Assembly (NCBI GenBank): GCA_036557505.1
Contig: DATBHM010000103.1
Span: 1 to 29,821 of the forward strand
Source: DATBHM01 sp036557505
Lineage (GTDB): Bacteria; Actinomycetota; UBA4738; JACQTL01
Length of the DNA: 29,821 nucleotides
Direction of reading: 5' to 3'
Shown piece by piece: positions 1 to 9,301 of this stretch. Below the pieces are notes generated by a model. The model did no database searches, was not told the origin of the DNA, and worked only from the letters and a program-made list of their open reading frames with translations. The first letter of the stretch is position 1. Each line of letters begins with the position of its first letter. The position numbers and the translations under genes were made by a program.

Positions 1-1
1 C

Positions 2-208
2 GGGACGGAAGGGCGGAACGACTTCGGCACGAACGGATACCGCGGACCGTGTCCACCACCGGGTGACGCGCCCCATCGCTACGTCATCACGCTCACCGAG
101 TACCGGCCCGTGCCGTCGCCGATGACCACGGGGGAGCGGCCCGACGAGGTCGCGCCGGGCGATCCGGTTGCCCGGGGCACCCTCACCGGGACGTACGCCC
201 GGCGGTGA
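2..208 (+). CDS. YbhB/YbcL (PEBP) family protein, C-terminal part
   Basis: This reading frame is open from the left window edge and ends in TGA at 206-208, giving the last 68 residues of a protein. The visible segment has the NDFGTNGYRGPCPP signature followed by HRY, which is typical of the C-terminal half of bacterial phosphatidylethanolamine-binding-like proteins (YbhB/YbcL). These are small beta-rich proteins with a conserved anion-binding pocket; their bacterial role is poorly defined and some resemble kinase-inhibitor proteins. The N-terminal half, the start and any signal peptide lie outside the window. Its 3' end overlaps the convergent photolyase gene by 26 bases (183-208). The family call rests on the motif only. 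Confidence 0.85.
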   Translation, partial: GTEGRNDFGTNGYRGPCPPPGDAPHRYVITLTEYRPVPSPMTTGERPDEVAPGDPVARGTLTGTYARR

Positions 209-1511
209 CCGCCGGCGGAACGATCGGGGGCGGGGCGCCGGAGCGACGCAGGAACGCCGGATCGCTCCAGGGTTCGAACACCAGGTCGTCCGGCGCGTCG
301 GCGAGCTCGTCAACGTAGCGCCGGACGTACGCCCCCGTCGGGTCGAACCTGCGCGCCTGCCGCACCGGGTTGAACAGCCGGTTCGGCCTCGTGTCGGCCG
401 CCGTGCCCGCGACCCACTGCCAGTTGCCGGCGTTGCTCGCCACGTCGCCGTCGACGAGCAGGCGGGAGAAGTGCTCGTACCCGTGCCGCCACCACACCCC
501 GAGGCGCTTCGTGAGGAGGTTGCCGACGACCAGCCGGGCGCGGTTGTGCATCCACCCCTCGCGCGCCAGCTGGCGCATCCCCGCGTCGACCAGCGGGATG
601 CCGGTCCGGCCCTCGGCCCATGCCTCGAACGCCCCCTCCGGGTCGACCGGTGCGCGGACGGGGGGCCGTTCCCGGAGGCTGCGGTCCGGCAGCGACGGCA
701 CCGCGGCCAGGAGCTGCAGGAAGAAGTCGCGCCAGCACAGCTGGCGGCCGAACGCCTCGGCCGCGCCCGGCGGCCCGCGGTCGTCGGCGAGGGCTGCCAC
801 CTCGTTCGGCGAGATGCATCCGAACCGCAGGTACGGCGACAGCCGCGACGTGCGGTCCCGTCCGAGGTCGTCGTTGGCGTCGACGTACCCGTCCAGGCTT
901 CGACGGAGCCACGCGGCCAGCGCGGCCCGGCCTGCCGTCTCGCCGCCCGGAGGAGTCATGGAGTCCGCCGCCGGCCGGGCCGGCAGCCGGCCGAGGGCCA
1001 CGTCGTCCGGCGTGCGGATCATCCGGGGCGCCGCGAGGACCGGCCGGTGCCGCTGCCCCCGCCAGGCCCGGTGGTACGGCGTGAACACCGAGTAGTGGTC
1101 GCGACCCTCGGGCGCCACGACGCCGGGTTCCACGATCGCGTGTCCCGGATAGGTCCGGAACCGGATCCCCGCGTCCCGGCACGCACCCTGCAGGCCCTGC
1201 GCCCGGCGCACGGCGAACCGGCTGTGGTCGGACGTGATGGCCAGCGCGTCGCACCCGGCCTCGCGCGCCGCCCGGACGGCCACACTGGCGGCGGCGCCCC
1301 GCCGGAGGTGCAGCCTCGACCCGCGTCGCCGCAGCGATCCGTCGAGGTCGGCCAGCGCCTCCAACAGGAACCGCGACCGGTTCGGCGAGGCCGACAGCAG
1401 CGACGGCTCCAGCGCGAACAGCGGAACGACCTCGCCCGAGCGGGCGGCGTCGTGGAGCGCGGGGTGGTCGTGCACCCGGAGGTCGCGGGTGAACAGCAGC
1501 AGCGTTCGCAT
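183..1511 (-). CDS. DNA photolyase / cryptochrome family protein
   Basis: A 442-residue protein of the usual photolyase size. The N-terminal alpha/beta antenna domain begins MRTLLLFTRDLRVHDHPAL, the typical first strand of the family. The C-terminal FAD-binding domain contains RLSPYLRFGCIS, the WMHNRAR segment and an NWQWVAGTAADTRPNRLFNP block, which form the FAD and lesion pocket. This pattern fits a class I-like light-driven pyrimidine-dimer repair enzyme, although a cryptochrome-like role cannot be excluded from sequence alone. The ATG at 1509-1511 was chosen because it starts the conserved first strand and follows a purine-rich stretch with GAGCGGGGG. It lies 14 bases after the YyaL-like gene on the same strand, so the two are probably co-transcribed. 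The much longer frame upstream is an antisense-type extension and is not part of this gene. Confidence 0.93.
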   Translation of the reverse strand: MRTLLLFTRDLRVHDHPALHDAARSGEVVPLFALEPSLLSASPNRSRFLLEALADLDGSLRRRGSRLHLRRGAAASVAVRAAREAGCDALAITSDHSRFAVRRAQGLQGACRDAGIRFRTYPGHAIVEPGVVAPEGRDHYSVFTPYHRAWRGQRHRPVLAAPRMIRTPDDVALGRLPARPAADSMTPPGGETAGRAALAAWLRRSLDGYVDANDDLGRDRTSRLSPYLRFGCISPNEVAALADDRGPPGAAEAFGRQLCWRDFFLQLLAAVPSLPDRSLRERPPVRAPVDPEGAFEAWAEGRTGIPLVDAGMRQLAREGWMHNRARLVVGNLLTKRLGVWWRHGYEHFSRLLVDGDVASNAGNWQWVAGTAADTRPNRLFNPVRQARRFDPTGAYVRRYVDELADAPDDLVFEPWSDPAFLRRSGAPPPIVPPAVTAGRTSR

Positions 1512-1525
1512 CGCCGCGCCCCCGC

Positions 1526-3589
<2,064 letters not shown>

Positions 3590-3594
3590 GACCG

Positions 3595-3600
3595 ATAGTC
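3595..3600 (-). promoter_or_regulatory. Possible -10 box of the YyaL-like gene
   Basis: On the reverse strand GACTAT sits five bases before the GTG start. It keeps the A at position 2 and T at position 6 of a TANNNT -10 element, but not the first T. It would give a leaderless transcript. No convincing -35 is visible. Confidence 0.3.
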
Positions 3601-3723
3601 TCCCGCACCGTGGGCGCGCCGACGTCCCGCCCTGGTTGCGTCGCCGCCGGACCTAGGGCGGAAAGCAGCGGATCGACACGGAAAAACCGCTCATGGTCCG
3701 ATGAAGACCTCTTCGGCCCCGGG

Positions 3724-3729
3724 TACCTT
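3724..3729 (+). promoter_or_regulatory. Possible -10 box of the HEAT-repeat gene
   Basis: TACCTT fits TANNNT and would place the transcription start near 3736, giving a leader of about 60 bases that contains the hairpin at 3746-3763 and the Shine-Dalgarno GGAAGGGAG (3787-3795). No clear -35 is present. Confidence 0.3.
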
Positions 3730-3745
3730 GATCCGGGTACGCCGA

Positions 3746-3763
3746 GCCGCCCTGCCGGGCGGC
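3746..3763 (+). repeat. Perfect 7-bp hairpin in the leader of the HEAT-repeat gene
   Basis: GCCGCCC and GGGCGGC flank the tetraloop TGCC. The hairpin sits between the putative -10 box and the Shine-Dalgarno sequence. It could shape the leader or act as an attenuator-like element; there is no T tract, so an ordinary intrinsic terminator is unlikely. Confidence 0.45.
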
Positions 3764-3797
3764 CGGCAGCCCTGCCGTTGCCATCGGAAGGGAGCGG

Positions 3798-4724
3798 ATG
3801 ACCGCGGGGGTGCAGCTCGACAACAGCATGTACTGGGCGCTCATCGGCTTGTCCGCGCTCGCCTCGCTCGCGGCCATCGTCGCCGCGGCGGTGGCCTGGA
3901 GGGCCATGAGGACCCTCCGGGTGGCGCTCGGCCAGCTGGCGAAGGCCCGGCAGGACGCCGCCGACCGCGAGCGGGAGCTGCGGGCCTCCCCGCGTGGGAC
4001 CGAGGACGCAGCCGCCACGGGCCGGATCCCGGCCGAGCCGCCGACGCCGAGCCCGGCCCGGCTCCGGGCCGAGCCGTCGACCGCGGCCGCGACCCCGCCG
4101 GCCGCGTCCCCCGTGCCCGCTCCGATGCCGGCCGCGCCTCCCCGCGCCGCCGGATCGGCCCCGCGGACGGACACCGCGGACGACCCCGACCACCCGGGAT
4201 TCCTGGGGCCGGGGCGGGAGCCGCCGGCGCCCGCCCAGCCCGCCGCCCGGACGGGGACGCCGGCCGAGGCGCTCCGCACGGAGCCGCTGGAGCGGCCCCG
4301 GGCGAAGCCGTCCGCCGCCTCCCCGCCCGACGAGCGCGAGGTGCACCCGGGCGTGTTCGTCACGACTCCGGGCCGCCTGCCGGCCCCGCCTCCGGCGGCC
4401 CCGGCCAAGCCCGGCGGCTCCGGAGCGCCCGCCACCGACCGGCGCCTCGAGCGTCTCAACGACCCCGACCCCTTCGTTCGGATGGAGGCGATCGAACAGC
4501 TCCAGGGCAACCAGGCCCGGGTCGAGGTGCTCGTTCGCGTCCTCGACGACGAGTTCCCGGTCGTGCGGCGGCAGGCGGTGCGCTCGCTGCGCAGGACCGG
4601 CGGCCCGGTGGCCACGAAGGCGTTGCTCGACGTCGCGAGCCAGGACCCCTCCGCCGAGGTCCGCCAGGAGGCGGTGGACGCCCTCGGGGCGATGCTCCGC
4701 GACGTCCGGTCCAGCCCCGCCTAG
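3798..4724 (+). CDS. Membrane-anchored HEAT-repeat protein with Pro/Ala-rich linker
   Basis: A 308-residue protein of three parts. Residues about 11-33 form one hydrophobic segment (MYWALIGLSALASLAAIVAA), likely a membrane anchor. Residues about 60-210 are a low-complexity Ala/Pro/Arg/Glu linker. Residues about 214-306 form two to three HEAT-like helical repeats, with RLNDPDPFVRMEAIEQL, DDEFPVVRRQAVRSL and DPSAEVRQEAVDAL. HEAT repeats of this PBS-lyase-like type are protein-interaction scaffolds. The architecture suggests a repeat domain held at the end of a flexible tether; no enzymatic motif is visible. The ATG has a good Shine-Dalgarno GGAAGGGAG. Its TAG stop shares the palindrome CTAG (4721-4724) with the stop codon of the convergent LLM gene. 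The function is not recognised. Confidence 0.85.
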   Translation: MTAGVQLDNSMYWALIGLSALASLAAIVAAAVAWRAMRTLRVALGQLAKARQDAADRERELRASPRGTEDAAATGRIPAEPPTPSPARLRAEPSTAAATPPAASPVPAPMPAAPPRAAGSAPRTDTADDPDHPGFLGPGREPPAPAQPAARTGTPAEALRTEPLERPRAKPSAASPPDEREVHPGVFVTTPGRLPAPPPAAPAKPGGSGAPATDRRLERLNDPDPFVRMEAIEQLQGNQARVEVLVRVLDDEFPVVRRQAVRSLRRTGGPVATKALLDVASQDPSAEVRQEAVDALGAMLRDVRSSPA

Positions 4725-5671
4725 GCGGCTCCGACCAGCTCGCGCCCGATCAGCTCCACCATCTCCACGTCGTCGTGGGCGAGGTGCTGGAGCATGACCC
4801 GCTCCACCCCCGCGTCCTCGAACTCACGGAGGCGTTCCCGCGCCTCGTCGACGGTCCCCGCGATCCAGCCCCGATCCGACTCCTGGAGCATGGCCTCGCC
4901 CTCGTCGGCGCTCCGGCCCCGGCGCTCGGCCACCCGCCCGGCCCGCCGGAGCACCTCGGCGCGGTCCTCGCCGACCACGCACCCGGTCATCAGGGAGAAC
5001 CGGAGCGTTGTCGGGTCCCGTCCCGCCGCCTCCCACGCGTCCGCCAGGAGCGCCCGTCGGCGCGCGCACTCGTCCGGCGAGGCGAAGGTGGTGTTGTACT
5101 CGTCCGCCCACCGCGCCGCCAGCCGCACGGTCGCCTTCCCGGCCGATCCACCCACGATCAGCGGCGGGTGGGGTCGCTGGAGCGGCTTCGGCTCCGCGCG
5201 GCAGTCCTCGAGCGTGTAGTGCTCGCCCCCGAACGAGAACGACTCCTCCGACCACTGCCGGTGCACGATCTCGAGCTGCTCGCCCAGCACCGACATCCGG
5301 GTCCCCGTGTCGGCGAACGGGAAGCCGTACCGCGTGTGGTCGTCGCCGTACCAGCCCGCGCCCAGGCCGAGCTCGACGCGTCCGCCCGAGACGTGGTCGG
5401 CCGTGGTCGCGTTCTTCGCCAGGACCGACGGATGCCGGAACGTCGCCGGCGACACCATCGTCCCCAGCCGGATTCGCGTGGTCACGGCAGCCAGCGCCGA
5501 GAGGGTCGCCCACGCGTCGAGCGATCCGCGTTCGAGGAACGGCGAGATCGTCGCGTAGTGGTCCGACCGGAACAGCCCCTCCATCCCGCCGTCCTCGCAT
5601 GCCGTGGCCAGGGCGACCCACTGGTCCCAGGTCACGCCCTCCTGGCCCTCGATCATCAGGTTGATTCGCAT
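4721..5671 (-). CDS. LLM-class flavin/F420-dependent oxidoreductase
   Basis: A 316-residue luciferase-like monooxygenase-fold protein. It has the TIM-barrel features of the class: EDGGMEGLFRSDHY near the N-terminus, RIRLGTMVSPATFRHP, the GRVELGLGAGWY segment, and PHPPLIVGGSAGKATVRLAARWADEYN near the C-terminus. In actinobacteria such proteins usually use coenzyme F420 rather than FMN; that assignment is inferred and the substrate is unknown. The start was placed at the ATG beginning MRINLMIEG. The frame runs about 40 codons further, but a TATGCT box lies only six bases before this ATG and the longer extension is unlike the family. It is divergent from hemE, with a 55-base region between the start codons. 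Its stop overlaps the HEAT gene stop by four bases (CTAG). Confidence 0.92.
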   Translation of the reverse strand: MRINLMIEGQEGVTWDQWVALATACEDGGMEGLFRSDHYATISPFLERGSLDAWATLSALAAVTTRIRLGTMVSPATFRHPSVLAKNATTADHVSGGRVELGLGAGWYGDDHTRYGFPFADTGTRMSVLGEQLEIVHRQWSEESFSFGGEHYTLEDCRAEPKPLQRPHPPLIVGGSAGKATVRLAARWADEYNTTFASPDECARRRALLADAWEAAGRDPTTLRFSLMTGCVVGEDRAEVLRRAGRVAERRGRSADEGEAMLQESDRGWIAGTVDEARERLREFEDAGVERVMLQHLAHDDVEMVELIGRELVGAA

Positions 5672-5677
5672 GCGCGG

Positions 5678-5683
5678 AGCATA
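5678..5683 (-). promoter_or_regulatory. -10 box of the LLM oxidoreductase gene, leaderless
   Basis: TATGCT on the reverse strand ends six bases before the ATG. There is no room for a Shine-Dalgarno sequence, so transcription probably starts at or next to the A of the start codon. Confidence 0.6.
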
Positions 5684-5710
5684 GGGGGACTCCTTCCGGG
5701 CCGCCGTCGC

Positions 5711-5716
5711 TACCAT
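5711..5716 (+). promoter_or_regulatory. -10 box of the heme operon (hemE), leaderless
   Basis: TACCAT ends ten bases before the ATG at 5727. An in-frame ATG at 5715 falls inside this box, so the longer start is unlikely if the box is used. No good -35 is recognised. Confidence 0.55.
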
Positions 5717-5726
5717 GGCCGGACCG

Positions 5727-6749
5727 ATGGACGACCTGTTCCTCCGAGCCTGCCGGCGAGCGCCGGTCGAACGCACCCCCGTGTGGTTCATGCGTCAGGC
5801 GGGGCGGTACCAGCCCGAATACCGGGCCCTGCGCGAACGCCACGGCATCCTGGAGATCTGCCGGACCCCGGAGCTCGCCGCCCAGGTCACGGCGCTGCCG
5901 GTGGCCCAGCTCGGCGTGGACGCCGCGATCCTGTTCTCCGACATCATGGTGCCGGTCGCCGCGATGGGCGCCTCGCTCGAGATCGTGGAGGGCCGCGGGC
6001 CGGTGATCGACCCCCCCGTCCGCTCCGCCGACGACCTCGGCCGGCTGCACGCGCTGGAACCGGACGGCGACGTTCCGTTCGTGATGGACGCGGTCCGTCA
6101 CGTGGTCGAGCAGCTCGGCCATCCGCTGATCGGGTTCGCCGGGGCGCCGTTCACGCTCGCCTCGTACCTCGTGGAGGGCGGTCCGTCGCGCGACTACGCC
6201 CGGACGAAGGCGCTGATGTGGTCCGACCCCGGGACGTGGGACCGGCTGATGTCGCTGTTGGCGGACTCGATGGCCGCGTACCTCCGGGCGCAGGTCGCGG
6301 CCGGCGCGGCGGCGGTGCAGCTGTTCGACTCGTGGGTCGGGGCGCTCTCCGAGGACGACTACCGGCGCTGCGTGCTCCCGTATTCCGCGCGGATCCTCGC
6401 CGGCGTCGAGGGGGTGCCCCGGATCCACTTCGGCGTGGGGACCGGACACCTGCTGGAGGCCATGCGGGACGCGGGGGCGGACGTGGTCGGGGTCGACTGG
6501 CGGACGCCGCTCGACCGGGCCTGGAAGCGGGTCGGCGAGGACGTGGCGCTCCAGGGGAACCTCGACCCGGCCGCGGTGCTGGCGTCGCCGGAGGCGCTGG
6601 GACGCGCGGTCGTCGGGGTGCTCGACGCGGCCGGCGGACGGGCCGGGCACGTGTTCAACCTGGGGCACGGGGTGCTGCCGTCGACCGACCCGGCGGCCCT
6701 GCGTTCGGTCGTCGACCTGGTCCGCGAGCACACCGGGGGCTCCCCGTGA
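5727..6749 (+). CDS. hemE: Uroporphyrinogen decarboxylase
   Basis: It decarboxylates the four acetate side chains of uroporphyrinogen III to give coproporphyrinogen III in the cytoplasm. The 340-residue product has the family hallmarks: FMRQAGRYQPEYR at about residues 21-33 (substrate-binding arginines), ILFSDIMVP with the catalytic Asp, GFAGAPFTLASYLVEGG, and FNLGHGVLP near the C-terminus. I chose the ATG at 5727 rather than the one at 5715, because a TACCAT -10 box covers the latter and MDDLFLRACR is the normal family start. It is the first gene of a heme operon. Its TGA overlaps the GTG of the ferrochelatase gene (GTGA, 6746-6749), implying translational coupling. Confidence 0.97.
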   Translation: MDDLFLRACRRAPVERTPVWFMRQAGRYQPEYRALRERHGILEICRTPELAAQVTALPVAQLGVDAAILFSDIMVPVAAMGASLEIVEGRGPVIDPPVRSADDLGRLHALEPDGDVPFVMDAVRHVVEQLGHPLIGFAGAPFTLASYLVEGGPSRDYARTKALMWSDPGTWDRLMSLLADSMAAYLRAQVAAGAAAVQLFDSWVGALSEDDYRRCVLPYSARILAGVEGVPRIHFGVGTGHLLEAMRDAGADVVGVDWRTPLDRAWKRVGEDVALQGNLDPAAVLASPEALGRAVVGVLDAAGGRAGHVFNLGHGVLPSTDPAALRSVVDLVREHTGGSP

Positions 6750-7729
6750 GCACCCCGATCGGCCTCCTGGTGATGGCGTACGGGACGGCGTCCGGGCCGG
6801 AGGACGTCGAGCGCTACTACACGGACATCCGGGGTGGGCGCCCGCCGACGGCCGAGCACCTGGCCGAGCTCCGATCGCGCTACGCGGCGATCGGGAACCG
6901 GTTTCCGCTGCTCGACATCACCACGCGGCAGGCCGACGGCATCGCGCGCGTGTTGAACGAGGAGGCCGGGTTCGAGCGGTTCCGGCCGTATCTCGGGATG
7001 AAGCACTCGCCGCCGTTCGTCGCGGACGGCGTCGCGCGGATGCGGGACGACGGCGTGGAGCGGGCCGTCGGCGTCGTGATGGCGCCGCACTGGTCCGGCA
7101 TGTCGGTGGAGACCTACGTCGACCGCGTCGAGCGGGCCGTCGCCGCCGACGGCGGTCCGGCGGTCTCGTTCGTCCGCCAGTGGTACGACCGGCCGGAGTT
7201 CGTATCGTTCCTGGCATCGCGCGTGCGGGAGGCGCTCGACCGGCTGCCGCCCGAGGAACGGGGCGAGGCGGCCGTGATCTTCTCGGCGCACTCGCTGCCG
7301 GTCCGGACGGAGGACGACGGCTCGGAGCGGTGCCTGTACTGCCATGCCGGGCGGTGCGCGGAGGCGTGCGCGTATCTCGCGCAGCTGCAGGACACCGCGA
7401 TCCGCGAGAGCGGCGAGCTGGGGCTCGCGCAGCACGTGACGATCGCGTGGCAGAGCGCCGGCCGCACGCCCGATCCCTGGTGGGGGCCGCCCGTCGAGGA
7501 CGTGATCGGCGAGCTGGCCGGCAAGGGGTTCCCGGCCGTGGTCGTGTGCAGCGCCGGGTTCGTCTCCGACCACCTGGAGATCCTGTACGACCTCGACATC
7601 GAGGCGAAGGAGCTGGCCCGGGAGGCCGGCATCCGACTGGAACGAACCGAGATGCCCAACGACGACCCGGCGTTCCTGCGGGCCGTCGCCGCGGCGATCC
7701 GGGATCATGTCGACGAGGAGGACCGCTGA
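6746..7729 (+). CDS. cpfC: Ferrochelatase, coproporphyrin III type, with internal four-cysteine segment
   Basis: It inserts ferrous iron into the porphyrin; in actinobacteria the substrate is coproporphyrin III, and the downstream ChdC supports that here. The 327-residue protein contains GLLVMAYGT at the N-terminus, the catalytic histidine in FSAHSLPV (about H182), WQSAGRTPDPWWGP, GFVSDHLEILYDLDIE and EMPNDDP. These blocks match Gram-positive ferrochelatases. Between HSLP and the WQS block lies a cysteine cluster at residues about 196, 199, 204 and 208 (C-X2-C-X4-C-X3-C). It resembles the internal [2Fe-2S] segment known in some bacterial ferrochelatases. The start is GTG, overlapping the hemE stop; the next gene overlaps its stop by one base. 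The older symbol is hemH. Confidence 0.96.
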   Translation: MSTPIGLLVMAYGTASGPEDVERYYTDIRGGRPPTAEHLAELRSRYAAIGNRFPLLDITTRQADGIARVLNEEAGFERFRPYLGMKHSPPFVADGVARMRDDGVERAVGVVMAPHWSGMSVETYVDRVERAVAADGGPAVSFVRQWYDRPEFVSFLASRVREALDRLPPEERGEAAVIFSAHSLPVRTEDDGSERCLYCHAGRCAEACAYLAQLQDTAIRESGELGLAQHVTIAWQSAGRTPDPWWGPPVEDVIGELAGKGFPAVVVCSAGFVSDHLEILYDLDIEAKELAREAGIRLERTEMPNDDPAFLRAVAAAIRDHVDEEDR

Positions 7730-8403
7730 TGACCGACACCACCGACCACCGCCCGACGTACGCGTACTACCCGGCGTTCCTGGCGAAGGCCGACCTGCTG
7801 GGCAAGGCCCTGGGGATCACGCACGAGGCCGACACGCTGTTCAAGGAATGGGACGACCGCGTGCACGTGCGCGGCGTGTACTCGACGGTGGGGTTCCGGA
7901 CCGACGCCGACGTCATGATGTGGTGGGTGGCCCGCTCGCCCGACGACGTCCAGGAGCTGCTGGCGGAGTTCCGCCGGACGCCACTCGGACGGGGGCTCGA
8001 GCAGACGCACGCGTTCCTCGGCGTCCACCGCCCGCCGGAGGTTGCCAAGGACCACGTACCGGCGTTCATGAAAGGCGAGCCGCCCAAGCGGTACCTCAAC
8101 GTCTACCCGTTCGTCCGCTCGCACGACTGGTACCTGATCCCGCGCGAGGAACGGGCCCAGCTGCTGCGCGAACACGGCGAGATGGGCCGGGAGTTCCCCG
8201 GGGTGCTGGCGAACACCACGTCGAACTTCGGGATCGGGGACTGGGAATGGATCCTCGCGTTCGAGGCCGACGAGCTGACCGAGATCGTCGACTGCATCCG
8301 CCGGCTGCGGGACGCGAAGGCCAGGAGGTTCACCAGCGTGGAGACCCCGTTCCTGACCGGCGTCCGCAAGTCGCTCGCCGACGCCGTGGGCGACGCGCTG
8401 TAG
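7729..8403 (+). CDS. chdC: Coproheme decarboxylase (HemQ/ChdC)
   Basis: It oxidatively decarboxylates two propionates of coproheme to give heme b, the final step of the coproporphyrin-dependent pathway. The 224-residue protein belongs to the chlorite-dismutase-like fold. The YLNVYPFVRSHDWYLIP block contains the tyrosine (about Y126) equivalent to the catalytic radical Tyr of ChdC. LLREHGEMGREFP contains the likely proximal heme ligand (about H149), followed by FGIGDWEWILAFE. The arginine diagnostic of true chlorite dismutases is not obvious, and the heme-operon context settles the role. The ATG overlaps the ferrochelatase TGA by one base (TGATG). The older symbol is hemQ. Confidence 0.96.
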   Translation: MTDTTDHRPTYAYYPAFLAKADLLGKALGITHEADTLFKEWDDRVHVRGVYSTVGFRTDADVMMWWVARSPDDVQELLAEFRRTPLGRGLEQTHAFLGVHRPPEVAKDHVPAFMKGEPPKRYLNVYPFVRSHDWYLIPREERAQLLREHGEMGREFPGVLANTTSNFGIGDWEWILAFEADELTEIVDCIRRLRDAKARRFTSVETPFLTGVRKSLADAVGDAL

Positions 8404-8406
8404 CTC

Positions 8407-9300
8407 GTGTCGACGCCGCTGCGGCTCGGGACGCGCCGGTCGTCGCTCGCGCTGGCGCAGGCCCGAGAGGTGGCCGCGCTGCTGACGTCGCGGGGCATCG
8501 ACGTCGACATCGTGCCGATGACGACCCGCGGCGACCGGGGGGCACCGGCGGGCGCATCGCCCGCGGGGCGCAAGGGCCTGTGGGTGAACGACATCGTCGA
8601 CGCGCTGGTGCGGGGCGAGGTCGACCTGGCCGTGCACTCGGCCAAGGACCTCCCGGCCGACGACCCCGACGGCGTGGTCGTGGCCGCCGTTCCGGAGCGG
8701 GCGTCGCCGTTCGACATGCTGGTGCAGCGCGAGGTCACCCTCGCTGCGGGCGCCCGCGTGGGGTCGTCGTCGCTCCGGCGGCGGGGGCAGCTCCGGGCCG
8801 CGCGCCCTGACCTCGACGTCGTAGAGGTCCGAGGGAACGTCGACACGCGGCTGCGGAAGCTCGCGGACGGCGAGGTCGACGGGCTGGTGCTCGCCGCCGC
8901 GGGGCTGGTCCGGCTGGACGTCGTGCCGGAGCACGCGTCGCTGCTGTCGGCCGAGGAGATGGTGCCGGCGCCGGGGCAGGGCGCGCTGGCCGTGCAGACC
9001 CGCGACGACGGCCCGGCCCGGGAGGTGGTGGCCGCGTTGGACCACCGCGAGTCGCGGCTGGCGTTCGGGGCCGAACGGGCGCTGGTGCGGATGGTGGGCG
9101 GGGGCTGCGCGCTGCCGCTCGGGGCGTTCGCCACGGTGACGGACGGCGTCGTCCGGCTGTCGGCCGTGGTGCTGCGGCCGGACGGGACGTCGCCGGTCCG
9201 CGCCGTTGCCGAGGCGGACTCGCCCGAGACCGCCGCGCGCGAGGCCGCCGATTCGATGCTGGCACGCGGCGCCGCGGCCATCCTTGCGGAGCTGGGCTGA
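8407..9300 (+). CDS. hemC: Porphobilinogen deaminase (hydroxymethylbilane synthase)
   Basis: It condenses four porphobilinogen units to hydroxymethylbilane. The 297-residue product starts with the typical PLRLGTRRSSLALAQA. It carries GEVDLAVHSAKDLP with the catalytic aspartate, the VGSSSLRRRGQL arginine cluster, PAPGQGALAVQ, and the GGGCALPLGAF motif whose cysteine (about C234) binds the dipyrromethane cofactor. The start is GTG, three bases after the chdC stop. An upstream purine-rich signal is weak, so translation probably depends on coupling. It is slightly shorter than the roughly 310-residue norm but has all key motifs. Confidence 0.96.
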   Translation: MSTPLRLGTRRSSLALAQAREVAALLTSRGIDVDIVPMTTRGDRGAPAGASPAGRKGLWVNDIVDALVRGEVDLAVHSAKDLPADDPDGVVVAAVPERASPFDMLVQREVTLAAGARVGSSSLRRRGQLRAARPDLDVVEVRGNVDTRLRKLADGEVDGLVLAAAGLVRLDVVPEHASLLSAEEMVPAPGQGALAVQTRDDGPAREVVAALDHRESRLAFGAERALVRMVGGGCALPLGAFATVTDGVVRLSAVVLRPDGTSPVRAVAEADSPETAAREAADSMLARGAAAILAELG

Positions 9301-9301
9301 G

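Noticed and set aside
4824..6731. Reverse open frame of 635 codons across the LLM gene and hemE
   Set aside because: It is a shadow: one part runs in another frame of the LLM gene and the rest is antisense to hemE, with Arg/Pro/His-rich composition.
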